Source of the DNA: Alkaliflexus imshenetskii DSM 15055
GTDB taxonomy: Bacteria; Bacteroidota; Bacteroidia; Bacteroidales; Marinilabiliaceae
Length of the DNA: 64,000 nucleotides
Assembly (NCBI RefSeq): GCF_000517065.1
Contig: NZ_KI912105.1
Span: 1,932,820 to 1,996,819, forward strand
Direction: 5' to 3'
The notes beneath the pieces were generated by a model, which did not search any database, was not told the DNA's origin, and saw nothing but the letters and a program-made list of their open reading frames with translations. The position numbers and the translations under genes are program-made. This document shows, in pieces, positions 1 to 7,939 of this stretch (positions are counted from its first letter, which is position 1; the number at the start of each line of letters is the position of its first letter).

Positions 1-131
1 TTGTTATCAACCTTGGTGTTCACGTATAGTACAAAAGATGTGGTAATCAGCTGTAATATACTGAATATCAAGGTTTTATCCAAATGCTTTAGATTATTAT
101 TTAATTGATTTTCAATTATTTAACTGTTTTG

Positions 132-314
132 TCATGTACTAAGGCCTGAATTATACATTTTCATTACCTCTGCTAATTGATCATAGTGTCCCTTATCCCA
201 AAGGTATTTGCAAAACTCATGAAACTCAGCTCTCGTAATTCCGCCGACTATACTTCTTAGTTCAACAGAGCTACATTCGTTATCTTTAAACTGACTAAAT
301 TTTAGACTTGCCAT
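132..314 (-). CDS. Double-glycine leader peptide (possible RiPP/bacteriocin precursor)
   Basis: A 60-residue peptide. Its N-terminal half is a hydrophilic leader ending in the motif ELRSIVGG at about residues 18-25, the form of double-glycine leaders cut by C39-peptidase ABC exporters. The part after the GG is about 35 residues, with one Cys and several aromatic residues (ITRAEFHEFCKYLW at its start). It lies downstream of, and on the same strand as, a small HTH gene; that gene type often accompanies GG-leader peptides in Bacteroidota. No exporter or modifying enzyme is visible in the window, though the sequence before base 1 is unseen. The function is inferred from the leader alone. Confidence 0.55.
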   Translation of the reverse strand: MASLKFSQFKDNECSSVELRSIVGGITRAEFHEFCKYLWDKGHYDQLAEVMKMYNSGLST

Positions 315-433
315 CGAATTAATAATTTATTAAATACCTACTCTTCACACACCATGTGTCCCTTTTCGGCATCCGGGGCATTGTTTTTCCGGCCGGGATA
401 AATATTAAATGCAGAGTAAAAATATGGCGTGCC

Positions 434-454
434 ACTCCAAAAACTCTGGAGTGA
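434..454 (-). terminator. Hairpin downstream of the HTH gene
   Basis: CACTCCA pairs with TGGAGTG across a 7-base loop, just past the stop of the HTH gene. On the minus strand a run of five T follows about a dozen bases later. It may end or attenuate transcription before the leader peptide gene. Confidence 0.35.
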
Positions 455-470
455 GAGAAACTCGGGAAAT

Positions 471-815
471 TTAAATTACTTCGAAATAAGGCAGGAGAGT
501 TCCCGGGTTTTTCTGGCAAAACGAGGAAAGACTTTTGTTTCGCGTGGAGAAGCCACCTTTTATTGTGGCGAGTTGTATGCGCGCTTCAGGCAAGAACCCA
601 AAAACAAAACGCATGGGTGTGATGTATTCGTATCTGTTTCTATATGAGTTATACCTGATTTCGGCACCTAAATCTTTTGCCGTTTGTAGCAATTGGAAAA
701 GTGAACTCTCTGAGATTTCGAGTTTTTGGGCAGGCTGAGATGGGCTTCCTGTGCAGTTTAACCGGATAAGTTGATCCAGTTGTTGCAACTGTTGAATTTT
801 TCGGGATAGCAGCAT
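471..815 (-). CDS. Small helix-turn-helix protein with an unusual C-terminal tail
   Basis: 114 residues. Residues about 8-65 fit the small winged HTH proteins of Bacteroidota: a basic helix with LQQLDQLIRL, then a TGSPSQ turn, a recognition-helix region with SESSLFQLL, and a closing YNSYRNRYEY strand. These usually end near the FVFGF-like strand. Here about 38 further residues follow and include an IKGG motif, which resembles a GG leader site but may be read-through into former 3' sequence after loss of a stop. The ATG at 815 was chosen because it gives the standard basic N-terminus. It is a likely DNA-binding regulator of the adjacent leader peptide gene; the target is inferred. Confidence 0.55.
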   Translation of the reverse strand: MLLSRKIQQLQQLDQLIRLNCTGSPSQPAQKLEISESSLFQLLQTAKDLGAEIRYNSYRNRYEYITPMRFVFGFLPEARIQLATIKGGFSTRNKSLSSFCQKNPGTLLPYFEVI

Positions 816-839
816 GGGACTTCGGGTTTAAGGTTAAAA

Positions 840-984
840 AAGAGACTCCGTTCGGCGTAGTCTTGTGAATAAGCACATGCGTTGGCTAACTACGTCGAAT
901 CTTAACTGGCCATTTGCAACTGCCATTGACTTTCTCAATTTTCAAATCTTGGTAAAGCGCGAATCTGTGATTCGTGCTTTTTTT
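840..984 (+). ncRNA. Candidate structured small RNA ending in a terminator
   Basis: Bases 850-861 pair with 889-900 as a 12-bp stem; two of the pairs are G-U when read on the plus strand. A strong terminator follows: AAGCGCGAAT at 955-964 pairs with 970-979 over a 5-base loop, then five further T to 984. The terminator's single G-U pair also favours the plus strand. No plus-strand gene precedes it, so the terminated transcript is either a small RNA or antisense to the HTH gene. The first hairpin read on the minus strand is followed by six T, so it could instead be an attenuator in the HTH leader. No promoter was recognised. Confidence 0.35.
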
Positions 985-1451
985 AACGTAGTTTTTATCT
1001 GCCATCACGATATACAAATATGAGTAAACTCGGGCTAAGTGCAATAGTCAACTTCGCTTTATAAAAACCAGTAGTTTTTTAATAAATTGCAGGTTTCATT
1101 GAGCATAAAAATTACAGTTACATAATTGCGATTAACAAGTTACTTTAAGCGAAGTTAAATACTTGGCTTTGCCAGGGCAAGCAGAGGCCCTATTTACAAA
1201 TTCGAGTTAACGGCGAAAATTAAAACCCTCATCACCAGCCAACATATACTGCGCTGATATAATGGACTTAACCAGTTAAAGAGAGAAGCAAACCAACGAA
1301 CTCGCAATACATCACAATTAATACTTGACAAAACAGGCTTTGGCAAATTTCTCATTAATTGACATTTTTCACCCATGGTTTTGGTTTTTTTTACGATTTT
1401 TGAAAATTGCAGCAAATAACATACATCTACTAATTCACAATATTAAAACGC
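985..1451. other. Intergenic, AT-rich, no gene seen
   Basis: No convincing coding frame. AACTTCGCTT at 1050-1059 is repeated inverted at 1147-1156, too far apart to read as a terminator. The promoter of the AbgT-family gene must lie here but I could not identify it. Confidence 0.4.
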
Positions 1452-2996
1452 ATGTCGCAAAAAGAGAGTCATTCCACCCACCCTCCCAAGAGCAGCGGTC
1501 TCCTCCGATGGATAGAAGAACTTGGCAATAAGTTGCCCCATCCATTCTGGATGTTCGTTTGGATAACCATATTCATCGTACTGCTGAGCGCTGTGGCCGC
1601 CTTTTTCGGACTGAGTGCCATCGATCCAGGCAGTGGCCGCGAAGTGGTGGCGCAGAATCTCATTTCGGGCGAAGGGCTTCGCAGGTTTCTGGAAGAGATG
1701 GTCACCAATTTTGCTCACTTTGCGCCCTTCGGGTTGGTGCTTGTCATGTTAATGGGTGTGGCCGTAGCCGAGCGGAGCGGACTCCTGACCATTGTGCTTC
1801 GCACCATGGCATTTGCGGTTCCGCGTAAAATTGTGCTTCCCGTAATTTTTATCATCGGTGCCTGTGGTAACATTGGTTCCGATGCGGGCGTAGTCATTGT
1901 GCCTCCCATTGCGGCACTTATTTTTATGCAGATGGGGTTACATCCCATCGCAGGGCTCATAGCCGGGTATGCAGGCGCCACAGCCGGCTTCACAGCCAAC
2001 TTTTTCATAGCCGGCACCGATGTACTGCTTGCCGGCATCAGCACCGAGGTGGCATCCCATTTTGATGACACCATTGAAGTGAGTGCCACAGCCAACTGGT
2101 ACTTTATGATTGCTTCCACATTGATGCTTGGCATTGGCGGTGCTTTTGTGGCCTCACGGTATACCATACCAAAATGTGCAGGTTTTGCAATTGGTGAAGA
2201 GGGCGTGGAAGCCTTTAAAGAAACACCAAAACTGTCAGCAGCCGAGAAGAAAGGACTTAAATATGCCGGACTGGCCACCTTGCTATTCATTGCGCTCATC
2301 GCCATTCTGGTAATACCGTCAAATGCGCCGTTGCGAAACCCCGAAACCGGTGGCATTGTGCCATCGCCATTCCTACGCGGACTGGTACCTATTCTCTTCT
2401 TCTTTTTTGCCATACCGGGATATGTATATGGAAAAATAACCGGCACCATCACCAAACCCGACGATGCACTCCGCTTTATGGAAGCCGGCATGAAAGATTT
2501 GTCGGGCTACATCGTACTCATGCTGGTGGTAGCGCAGTTCATTAACCTCTTTAGCTGGAGTCGTCTGGATACCATCCTGGCCATCAACGGCGCAGAATTT
2601 CTTCAGGCATCGGGTCTCACAGGGCCGGTGATGTTTACGTTATTCATGATTATTGTGGCATTTCTCAACATCTTCATCGGCAGTGGATCAGCCAAATGGG
2701 CCATCTTTGCACCCATCTTTATTCCCATGCTGGCGCAACTTGGCTATAGCCCCGCCTTTATCCAGCTGATGTATCGCGTAGGCGACTCCATCACTAACTG
2801 TGTAAGCCCTCTATACATCTACTTCCCGCTGCTCATAGGCTGGGTCAGAAAATACGATAAGAACGTAGGTATCGGCACCATCCTCTCTCTGCTGATTCCC
2901 TATGCAGTGGTATTGTTTGTGATGTGGGTGATACTTCTCTTCATCTGGTATTGGGTGGGACTACCAATCGGCGTTGGCGAAGGCATATATCTCTGA
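1452..2996 (+). CDS. AbgT-family transporter
   Basis: 514 residues with about a dozen hydrophobic segments, the usual length of the AbgT family. Family marks are GNKLPHPFWMF near the N-terminus, FTANFFIAGTDVLLAGIST in the middle, GSGSAKWAIFAPIFIPM, and YRVGDSITNCVSPLYIYFP near the C-terminus. E. coli AbgT imports p-aminobenzoyl-glutamate, a folate breakdown product. The family member MtrF exports sulfonamides by proton antiport. Which applies here cannot be told from the sequence. No abgA/abgB hydrolase neighbours it. A strong terminator follows, so it is probably monocistronic and sits in the inner membrane. Confidence 0.9.
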   Translation: MSQKESHSTHPPKSSGLLRWIEELGNKLPHPFWMFVWITIFIVLLSAVAAFFGLSAIDPGSGREVVAQNLISGEGLRRFLEEMVTNFAHFAPFGLVLVMLMGVAVAERSGLLTIVLRTMAFAVPRKIVLPVIFIIGACGNIGSDAGVVIVPPIAALIFMQMGLHPIAGLIAGYAGATAGFTANFFIAGTDVLLAGISTEVASHFDDTIEVSATANWYFMIASTLMLGIGGAFVASRYTIPKCAGFAIGEEGVEAFKETPKLSAAEKKGLKYAGLATLLFIALIAILVIPSNAPLRNPETGGIVPSPFLRGLVPILFFFFAIPGYVYGKITGTITKPDDALRFMEAGMKDLSGYIVLMLVVAQFINLFSWSRLDTILAINGAEFLQASGLTGPVMFTLFMIIVAFLNIFIGSGSAKWAIFAPIFIPMLAQLGYSPAFIQLMYRVGDSITNCVSPLYIYFPLLIGWVRKYDKNVGIGTILSLLIPYAVVLFVMWVILLFIWYWVGLPIGVGEGIYL

Positions 2997-3019
2997 TTAT
3001 ACAATCATCAGAATACAAT

Positions 3020-3066
3020 AAATCGCTGTATTTTTAGGAAAGTGCCCTGAAGATACAGCGATTTTT
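3020..3066 (+). terminator. Terminator of the AbgT-family gene
   Basis: AAATCGCTGTAT at 3020-3031 pairs perfectly with 3053-3064 and runs into five T. It lies 24 bases past the stop codon. Confidence 0.8.
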
Positions 3067-3309
3067 CATACAAATTATCCGGGCTTTCGTCAAAATTTTA
3101 TCACAAAAAACCAATGTGCTATTGTGATTCAAAGTCAGTATTTGTAAATAATTTCTCTATTCAGATAATCCCCAATTCTCTTTTCTGATAATCAGACCTT
3201 TATTTTTTCTTGGATATATCGTAACTTTTACATATTTTCACCGAATAACCATCTTTTATGAACAGTAAGAATCATTCGCCAAGTTGATTCGTCAAAAAGT
3301 TTCAGCAAC

Positions 3310-4008
3310 ATGCCATACCGTCGTTTGCCCAACACCGATCAGGCCCGCGTAAGGGCGCTTAAAGCCGCGCTAAAAAAGGGAACTTCAATAAGTCCCATTG
3401 AGTTGGCATACTCCCAAAAACTATTGCTGGAACTAAAGGCCTTCTTTCCTCATTTTGAGCAGGTGCTCAACCAATATCAACACAACCGCGACCGACAGGC
3501 AAAAATTGGCAAACTATTGGGCGAGCAGTTCAGATCGGCACGTTTGTATGTGTCCCATTTCTTTCAGGTTGTTAACCTTTGCATTCTGAGAGGAGAATTA
3601 AAGCCCGACGTGCGCAAGTACTACAAACTACCAGTAGAGGAGCGCTCGGTACCAGAAATTGGCACTGAACAACAGCTGCTGCAATGGGGAAAAAACCTTA
3701 TTGAAGGAGAAGAAGCCCGAATGGCAACTGGTGCCACAAGAATCTATAACCCATCGTTGGCCATGGTGAGGGTAAAATTCGAAAAGTTTGTGGAACAGTA
3801 CAACATTCATAAGGACTTACTTAGCACCTCCCAGAAACTGATGGAAAAAGTCACAGACTACCGCACACAGGCCGACCGGCTGATTACCAACCTTTGGAAC
3901 GAAATAGAAGCCTCTCACGAAAATCTAGATCCGGATCAGAAGCGCGATGCCAGCAGCGATTACGGCGTGGTATATGTATTTCGACCATCCGAAAAACTTC
4001 AGGACTAG
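3310..4008 (+). CDS. Conserved Bacteroidota hypothetical protein
   Basis: 232 residues, soluble, with no signal peptide or membrane segment. It is largely helical, rich in Lys, Glu and Gln, with a basic N-terminus (MPYRRLPNTDQAR). A mid-region MATGATRIYNPSLAMV is flanked by helical stretches likely to form coiled coils. I recognise the general type as a protein found across Bacteroidota but know no function for it. It stands alone between the AbgT terminator and a convergent protease gene. The ATG at 3310 is the first in frame. Confidence 0.75.
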   Translation: MPYRRLPNTDQARVRALKAALKKGTSISPIELAYSQKLLLELKAFFPHFEQVLNQYQHNRDRQAKIGKLLGEQFRSARLYVSHFFQVVNLCILRGELKPDVRKYYKLPVEERSVPEIGTEQQLLQWGKNLIEGEEARMATGATRIYNPSLAMVRVKFEKFVEQYNIHKDLLSTSQKLMEKVTDYRTQADRLITNLWNEIEASHENLDPDQKRDASSDYGVVYVFRPSEKLQD

Positions 4009-4050
4009 ACAGATACTCCATCAAGTTACATAGTGGTGCAAACCATTAAC

Positions 4051-4112
4051 GGAGCAGCCTGAAATGTGATACTCTGTCCCGGCATTTAAATTCTTTAAAG
4101 CCTGCTCCTTTT
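4051..4112 (+). terminator. Probable terminator after the hypothetical gene
   Basis: GGAGCAG at 4051-4057 pairs with CTGCTCC at 4102-4108, followed by four T. The loop is long (about 44 bases), so this is weaker than a classic terminator. Confidence 0.4.
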
Positions 4113-4117
4113 AGATG

Positions 4118-5062
4118 CTAATCATCCTGCGAGGAATCCATAATTACCTGACTAGAATCGATCTCATTGTCTGTTCGTCGGTTTCTAAGCAACCACCACA
4201 CAAAACATGCTGCAAGCAAGCTGCCTATGGCAAGCCACCATGAAGGCGCATCCAGATTCGGATCGAGTGGGTTGACCTCCGGCTTATAGGCACGATAATA
4301 GTGAAACACCACCAGCGACATCAGATTATTAAAGAAATGTGCTGCAATGGGGTACCAGATACTACCACCATATACCAGCATGTAACCGAGCAATCCGCCA
4401 AGAATAAACCGCGGCATAAAGGTAAGAAACTGCATGTGCATGGCACTGAAAACAAAGGCAGTAAACCATATTGCCAAATGGTGATTTTTAACCCAACGTT
4501 GAAACGTAGGCTGAATGGCACCTCGGAAAAGCATCTCCTCGCCAAAAGCAGGCAAAACAGCTATCATTAAAACATTGAAGAGAATGGCCAATGGATTGGT
4601 CGTATCCAAAAAGCGAAAAATAATGCCTGATGCACTCTCTTCGGCTGACTTCATCCACATTTCAATGCCCCGTAGCGATTCAGGCAATGTAAGGGAAGCG
4701 TTCCATTGGGCACTCCAGGCGGTAAACGGCTGTGCCACAAAAATTAGCAACACAGAAATTACAACCAACCGCCAATTTGCTGCTCGAAACCATAACCAAT
4801 ATATGGGACGCACGGAGAAAAGCCAAGCCACAATCAAAGAGGGCACTACAAATATGGCAAAACTCTGAACCATCTGAAGATATTTGAGTACAGCAATAGA
4901 GCCTCCTGCCGTGGCTACCTCCATAATACCGTTTAATCCAATCACGGGCAAAGCCATGAGCACACCTATGAGTGTTACCACCACAGACGATAACAGCACA
5001 ATAATAAAAATCAGAAGAAATTGCACAAACGGCATGGTATGAGATAGAGCGCCCTTTTTCAT
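4118..5062 (-). CDS. CPBP-family intramembrane metalloprotease
   Basis: 314 residues, about eight membrane segments. The CPBP (CAAX protease and bacteriocin-processing) motifs are present: EEMLFRG with the catalytic Glu-Glu and Arg, FSAMH with a metal-binding His, and AAHFFNN with the third His/Asn motif. This is a predicted inner-membrane protease of the Rce1/Abi type; its substrate is unknown. The C-terminal tail is charged (Asp/Ser rich). It lies 58 bp after the DUF2279 gene on the same strand and may be cotranscribed with it. Confidence 0.88.
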   Translation of the reverse strand: MKKGALSHTMPFVQFLLIFIIVLLSSVVVTLIGVLMALPVIGLNGIMEVATAGGSIAVLKYLQMVQSFAIFVVPSLIVAWLFSVRPIYWLWFRAANWRLVVISVLLIFVAQPFTAWSAQWNASLTLPESLRGIEMWMKSAEESASGIIFRFLDTTNPLAILFNVLMIAVLPAFGEEMLFRGAIQPTFQRWVKNHHLAIWFTAFVFSAMHMQFLTFMPRFILGGLLGYMLVYGGSIWYPIAAHFFNNLMSLVVFHYYRAYKPEVNPLDPNLDAPSWWLAIGSLLAACFVWWLLRNRRTDNEIDSSQVIMDSSQDD

Positions 5063-5120
5063 GTGTATGCTTTAAATTATTCGAGCTTAAAAATAGGATA
5101 ATTTTTGAAAATAGGATGCC

Positions 5121-6101
5121 CTAGAAATAGAGCAGATGCAGTCTCATATCCTTTTTGGTATTCCATTCCAAAGTAGGAAACGGAACTTTAACAATAAACA
5201 TGTTGTCAAGAATTTTCTCCAACAGTTGATTTCTGGTTTTTATCTTGCTTAAATCAATATCAAATGAAAGCAAAAATTGTCGGTAACGCTGTGTTTCCGG
5301 AATGGACACGCCTTTATAGCTTTCCATGTTTTCGAACTCTCCAAACATACCTCCTGCACTATAACCAATGGCAAGATTAAGCCAATCAGGCGCACCTAAT
5401 CGCGGCACAATCTTATTAACGCCTATACTTACCCAGTATGTATGTCCATTATAATCCTTCATCATCTGATTGAAACCACTGCCCAAATAACCATTGGCTT
5501 GTTTTGCATAAGGTGAAGGTGAGAATGAGAATTTGTAAGTGACAATCTGCTCCTGGAAAATCAATTCTTGTGCACAAAACAGCAATGAACCAGCGGCATT
5601 GGCACCCACATCGCTCCATGAAAAGCCCCATCCCTCATACATACCATCCCATACTTCGATGGGCATCTGCAATAAAAAACCCATACCTGCGCCGTAGATG
5701 GCTGCCTTGGAACGGGATATTCCAGCCCACCGGAGTGACTTGAACCCGGCATAGCTCATAAGGTAAGCACCATAGGCATGACCAAACTTATCCATCTGGT
5801 TATACCCTTTAAAATCGTTGTAAAAATGAAAAGAGACTCGCTCCTTATCCTTATACCATACGTACTGAAGATAGCTCATATACCCCAGGTACATTGCTGA
5901 AAATCCGCCAATGACTGCATTAAGCCGGCAATTATTGAAGGCAGGACCTTCATCAGCACCTATTTGCAGGAATTGCTTGATTACAATTGCACTGGAATCG
6001 TTTGTTACAACCCCTCGTGCAAGCTCTCTGTTTTCACCATTCGTCAGGACGGCAAAAAAACATACAAGAAACAGAAAACTGCCCCTTTTAGGTAGACACA
6101 T
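5121..6101 (-). CDS. DUF2279 family exported protein
   Basis: 326 residues with an N-terminal signal sequence (basic MCLPKRG, then a hydrophobic core). The DUF2279 core is at about residues 95-185, with DKFGHAYGAYLMSY, then GISRSKAAIYGAG, and WGFSWSDVGANAAG. The C-terminal part looks beta-rich. The function of the family is unknown; the protein is probably periplasmic or membrane-associated. It begins 50 bp after focA on the same strand. Confidence 0.75.
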   Translation of the reverse strand: MCLPKRGSFLFLVCFFAVLTNGENRELARGVVTNDSSAIVIKQFLQIGADEGPAFNNCRLNAVIGGFSAMYLGYMSYLQYVWYKDKERVSFHFYNDFKGYNQMDKFGHAYGAYLMSYAGFKSLRWAGISRSKAAIYGAGMGFLLQMPIEVWDGMYEGWGFSWSDVGANAAGSLLFCAQELIFQEQIVTYKFSFSPSPYAKQANGYLGSGFNQMMKDYNGHTYWVSIGVNKIVPRLGAPDWLNLAIGYSAGGMFGEFENMESYKGVSIPETQRYRQFLLSFDIDLSKIKTRNQLLEKILDNMFIVKVPFPTLEWNTKKDMRLHLLYF

Positions 6102-6151
6102 CTCTTCAAGTGTTAAGTAATTTTAGCGCCTTCCCTTTACCTGAGAGTGAA

Positions 6152-6937
6152 TCAGGCGCTCTTTTCATATACATACCAATACAAACCTCCGGTAAGCAAG
6201 GAACCTCCTACAATGTTGCCAAGTGTAGCAGGTATCAGATTGTTTACGATAAACTGCCCCCAGGTTACATCCGCACCATAAAAAATAGCTGTGGGGATAA
6301 AAAACATGTTGGCCACACTGTGCTCAAAACCCATTGCCACAAAGGCCATTACAGGAAACCAGATGGCAAGAACCTTTCCGGGAATGTCTTGTGCCGCAAA
6401 AGCAGTCCATACTGCCAGAGCCACCAGCCAATTTGCGCCAACACCTTTTACAAACACGGCGAAAAACGTGGCTCCTGATTTATAATGTGCAATTGCATAC
6501 AGACTGTCGAGCCAGGGCGCTTTGGCGAACATACCACTGTGATAGGCAAGAATGTATGCCACAAAAAGAGAGCCCACAAAGTTGCCTAAGTAAACAATTG
6601 TCCAGTTCCTGAACATGGTAGTAATCGGCATTTTTCCAGAGGCCACCGGTGGTATAAAATATGCTGTGTTGCCCGTAAATAAATCGGCACCGGCCACAAC
6701 ACACAATATCAATCCCAAGGGGAACACTGCGCCCATCATAAACTTCTGCAACCCCGGATTTTCAACTGCCACACCCGGCATACCACCGCCAACAGTGACA
6801 GCCAAAAGACTTCCAAGGGCAATATATGCCCCGGCCAGAAAAGACAATACAATGGTTTGTTTAAGCGTAGAATTGGCACGTGTAAAAGCAGCATCGTGCG
6901 CTTTGGCTACAAGCTCTTTAGGTGATAGATAAGACAT
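6152..6937 (-). CDS. focA: Formate/nitrite transporter FocA
   Basis: 261 residues with six hydrophobic segments, the FNT family topology and length. The start MSYLSPKELVAKAHDAA and the internal GADLFTGNTA and NWLVALAVW stretches are typical. FNT proteins form pentameric channels for formate or nitrite. Its position directly downstream of pflB and pflA makes formate export or re-import the likely role. The pflA terminator lies between, so focA may have its own promoter. Confidence 0.9.
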   Translation of the reverse strand: MSYLSPKELVAKAHDAAFTRANSTLKQTIVLSFLAGAYIALGSLLAVTVGGGMPGVAVENPGLQKFMMGAVFPLGLILCVVAGADLFTGNTAYFIPPVASGKMPITTMFRNWTIVYLGNFVGSLFVAYILAYHSGMFAKAPWLDSLYAIAHYKSGATFFAVFVKGVGANWLVALAVWTAFAAQDIPGKVLAIWFPVMAFVAMGFEHSVANMFFIPTAIFYGADVTWGQFIVNNLIPATLGNIVGGSLLTGGLYWYVYEKSA

Positions 6938-6998
6938 TCTGACCGATGTTTTTATTTGACTTTTTTAATTGATACCTCACTAAATACCGTTAAAACAT

Positions 6999-7028
6999 AA
7001 AAATCTGCAGACCAATGATCTACAGATT
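6999..7028 (-). terminator. Terminator after pflA
   Basis: On the minus strand AATCTGTAGA pairs with TCTGCAGATT (one G-U) and runs into TTT. It lies about 30 bases past the pflA stop. Confidence 0.7.
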
Positions 7029-7060
7029 GAATTTCCCCTTTTAGGAAAACCATAAAAAAA

Positions 7061-7786
7061 CTAATTAATAATAACTTCCGAGACGTAATTCTCAAAAATG
7101 GCTTTAGCTTTACTTAACTGTTCTAAAGTATTGGAAGGGACATCCGGAATCTGATACTCCCAACCCAAAGCTTCATACTTGTGTACGCCCAATTTGTGAT
7201 AAGGTTGTATTTCGAGCTTTTTTACATTGTTCATCTCAGCAATTCTCATCCCCAACCCGTGCAAATCGGCCTCATCGTCTGAATAGCCTGGCACAAGCAC
7301 GTATCTTATCCATGTTGGAACATTCTGTTGAGCAAGATAATCGGCTAAAGTGAGCGTGCGCGAATTGGCCTTGCCAGTGAGTTTTTTATGCTTCTTCGCA
7401 TCCACATGTTTTATGTCGAGCAGAACCAAATCGGTATGTTGCAGCAACTCCTTCACAGCCTCGTTCAGAATGCTGCCGTTGGTATCGATACAAGTGTTAA
7501 ACCCGTGGGCTCTAAGCATTTTAAACAATGGTATCAGCTCACGTGCCTGCATGAGCGGTTCACCACCAGAAATGGTGATACCGCCATTCTTTCCAAAAAA
7601 TGGCCGCTGACTTTGAGCCATGAGCAGGATGCTTTCGGGCGTCATCTCACTGCCCGAACCAAACTCGATGGTGTCGGGGTTGGCACAGTAGAGGCATTTA
7701 AAATTGCATCCCTGCAGGAAAACAACCAACCGGATTCCGGGGCCGTCATACGTGCCAAGTGATTCTATGGAGTGTACCCTGAGCAT
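7061..7786 (-). CDS. pflA: Pyruvate formate-lyase activating enzyme
   Basis: 241 residues, the normal length. The radical SAM cluster motif is in GCNFKCLYCANPDT at about residues 27-40 (CxxxCxxC). ITISGGEPLMQ is the SAM-binding GGEP motif. The enzyme uses S-adenosylmethionine and a 4Fe-4S cluster to place the glycyl radical on PflB. It follows pflB on the same strand, separated by a 150-base structured spacer. The ATG at 7786 gives the canonical MLRVHSIESLGTYDGPG start. Confidence 0.96.
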   Translation of the reverse strand: MLRVHSIESLGTYDGPGIRLVVFLQGCNFKCLYCANPDTIEFGSGSEMTPESILLMAQSQRPFFGKNGGITISGGEPLMQARELIPLFKMLRAHGFNTCIDTNGSILNEAVKELLQHTDLVLLDIKHVDAKKHKKLTGKANSRTLTLADYLAQQNVPTWIRYVLVPGYSDDEADLHGLGMRIAEMNNVKKLEIQPYHKLGVHKYEALGWEYQIPDVPSNTLEQLSKAKAIFENYVSEVIIN

Positions 7787-7828
7787 AATAGCCAGATAAG
7801 GGTTTATAAAATGGTTTAGGCAGGTAAT

Positions 7829-7933
7829 AAAAGAAGACAGATGCTCAGACAGGAGTCCAGATATTCGCTATTGCCCATAGGAGCAACTCTGAATAACCTG
7901 CTACCACTGCCTAACATCTGTTATTCTTCTTTT
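7829..7933 (-). promoter_or_regulatory. Long structured spacer between pflB and pflA
   Basis: Read on the minus strand, the RNA just past the pflB stop carries ACAGATG then TTAGGCAG. About 55 bases later come CTGTCTGA, a bulged G, and CATCTGT, forming a nearly continuous 15-bp stem with two G-U pairs. AGAAGA and CTTCTTTT extend it. An inner hairpin TTGCTC/GGGCAA sits in the loop. TTAGGCAG could pair instead with an exact complement at 7816-7823, so two folds compete. It may stabilise the pflB message, partly terminate it, or tune PflA relative to PflB. Confidence 0.5.
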
Positions 7934-7939
7934 TCTATA

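Noticed and set aside
1715-2491. 258-codon frame opposite the AbgT-family gene
   Set aside because: Shadow of the real gene; no domain and biased composition, as expected for an antisense frame.
6123-6166. AGCGCC/GGCGCT stem around the focA stop
   Set aside because: No T run on the gene's own strand and it overlaps coding sequence; judged incidental.
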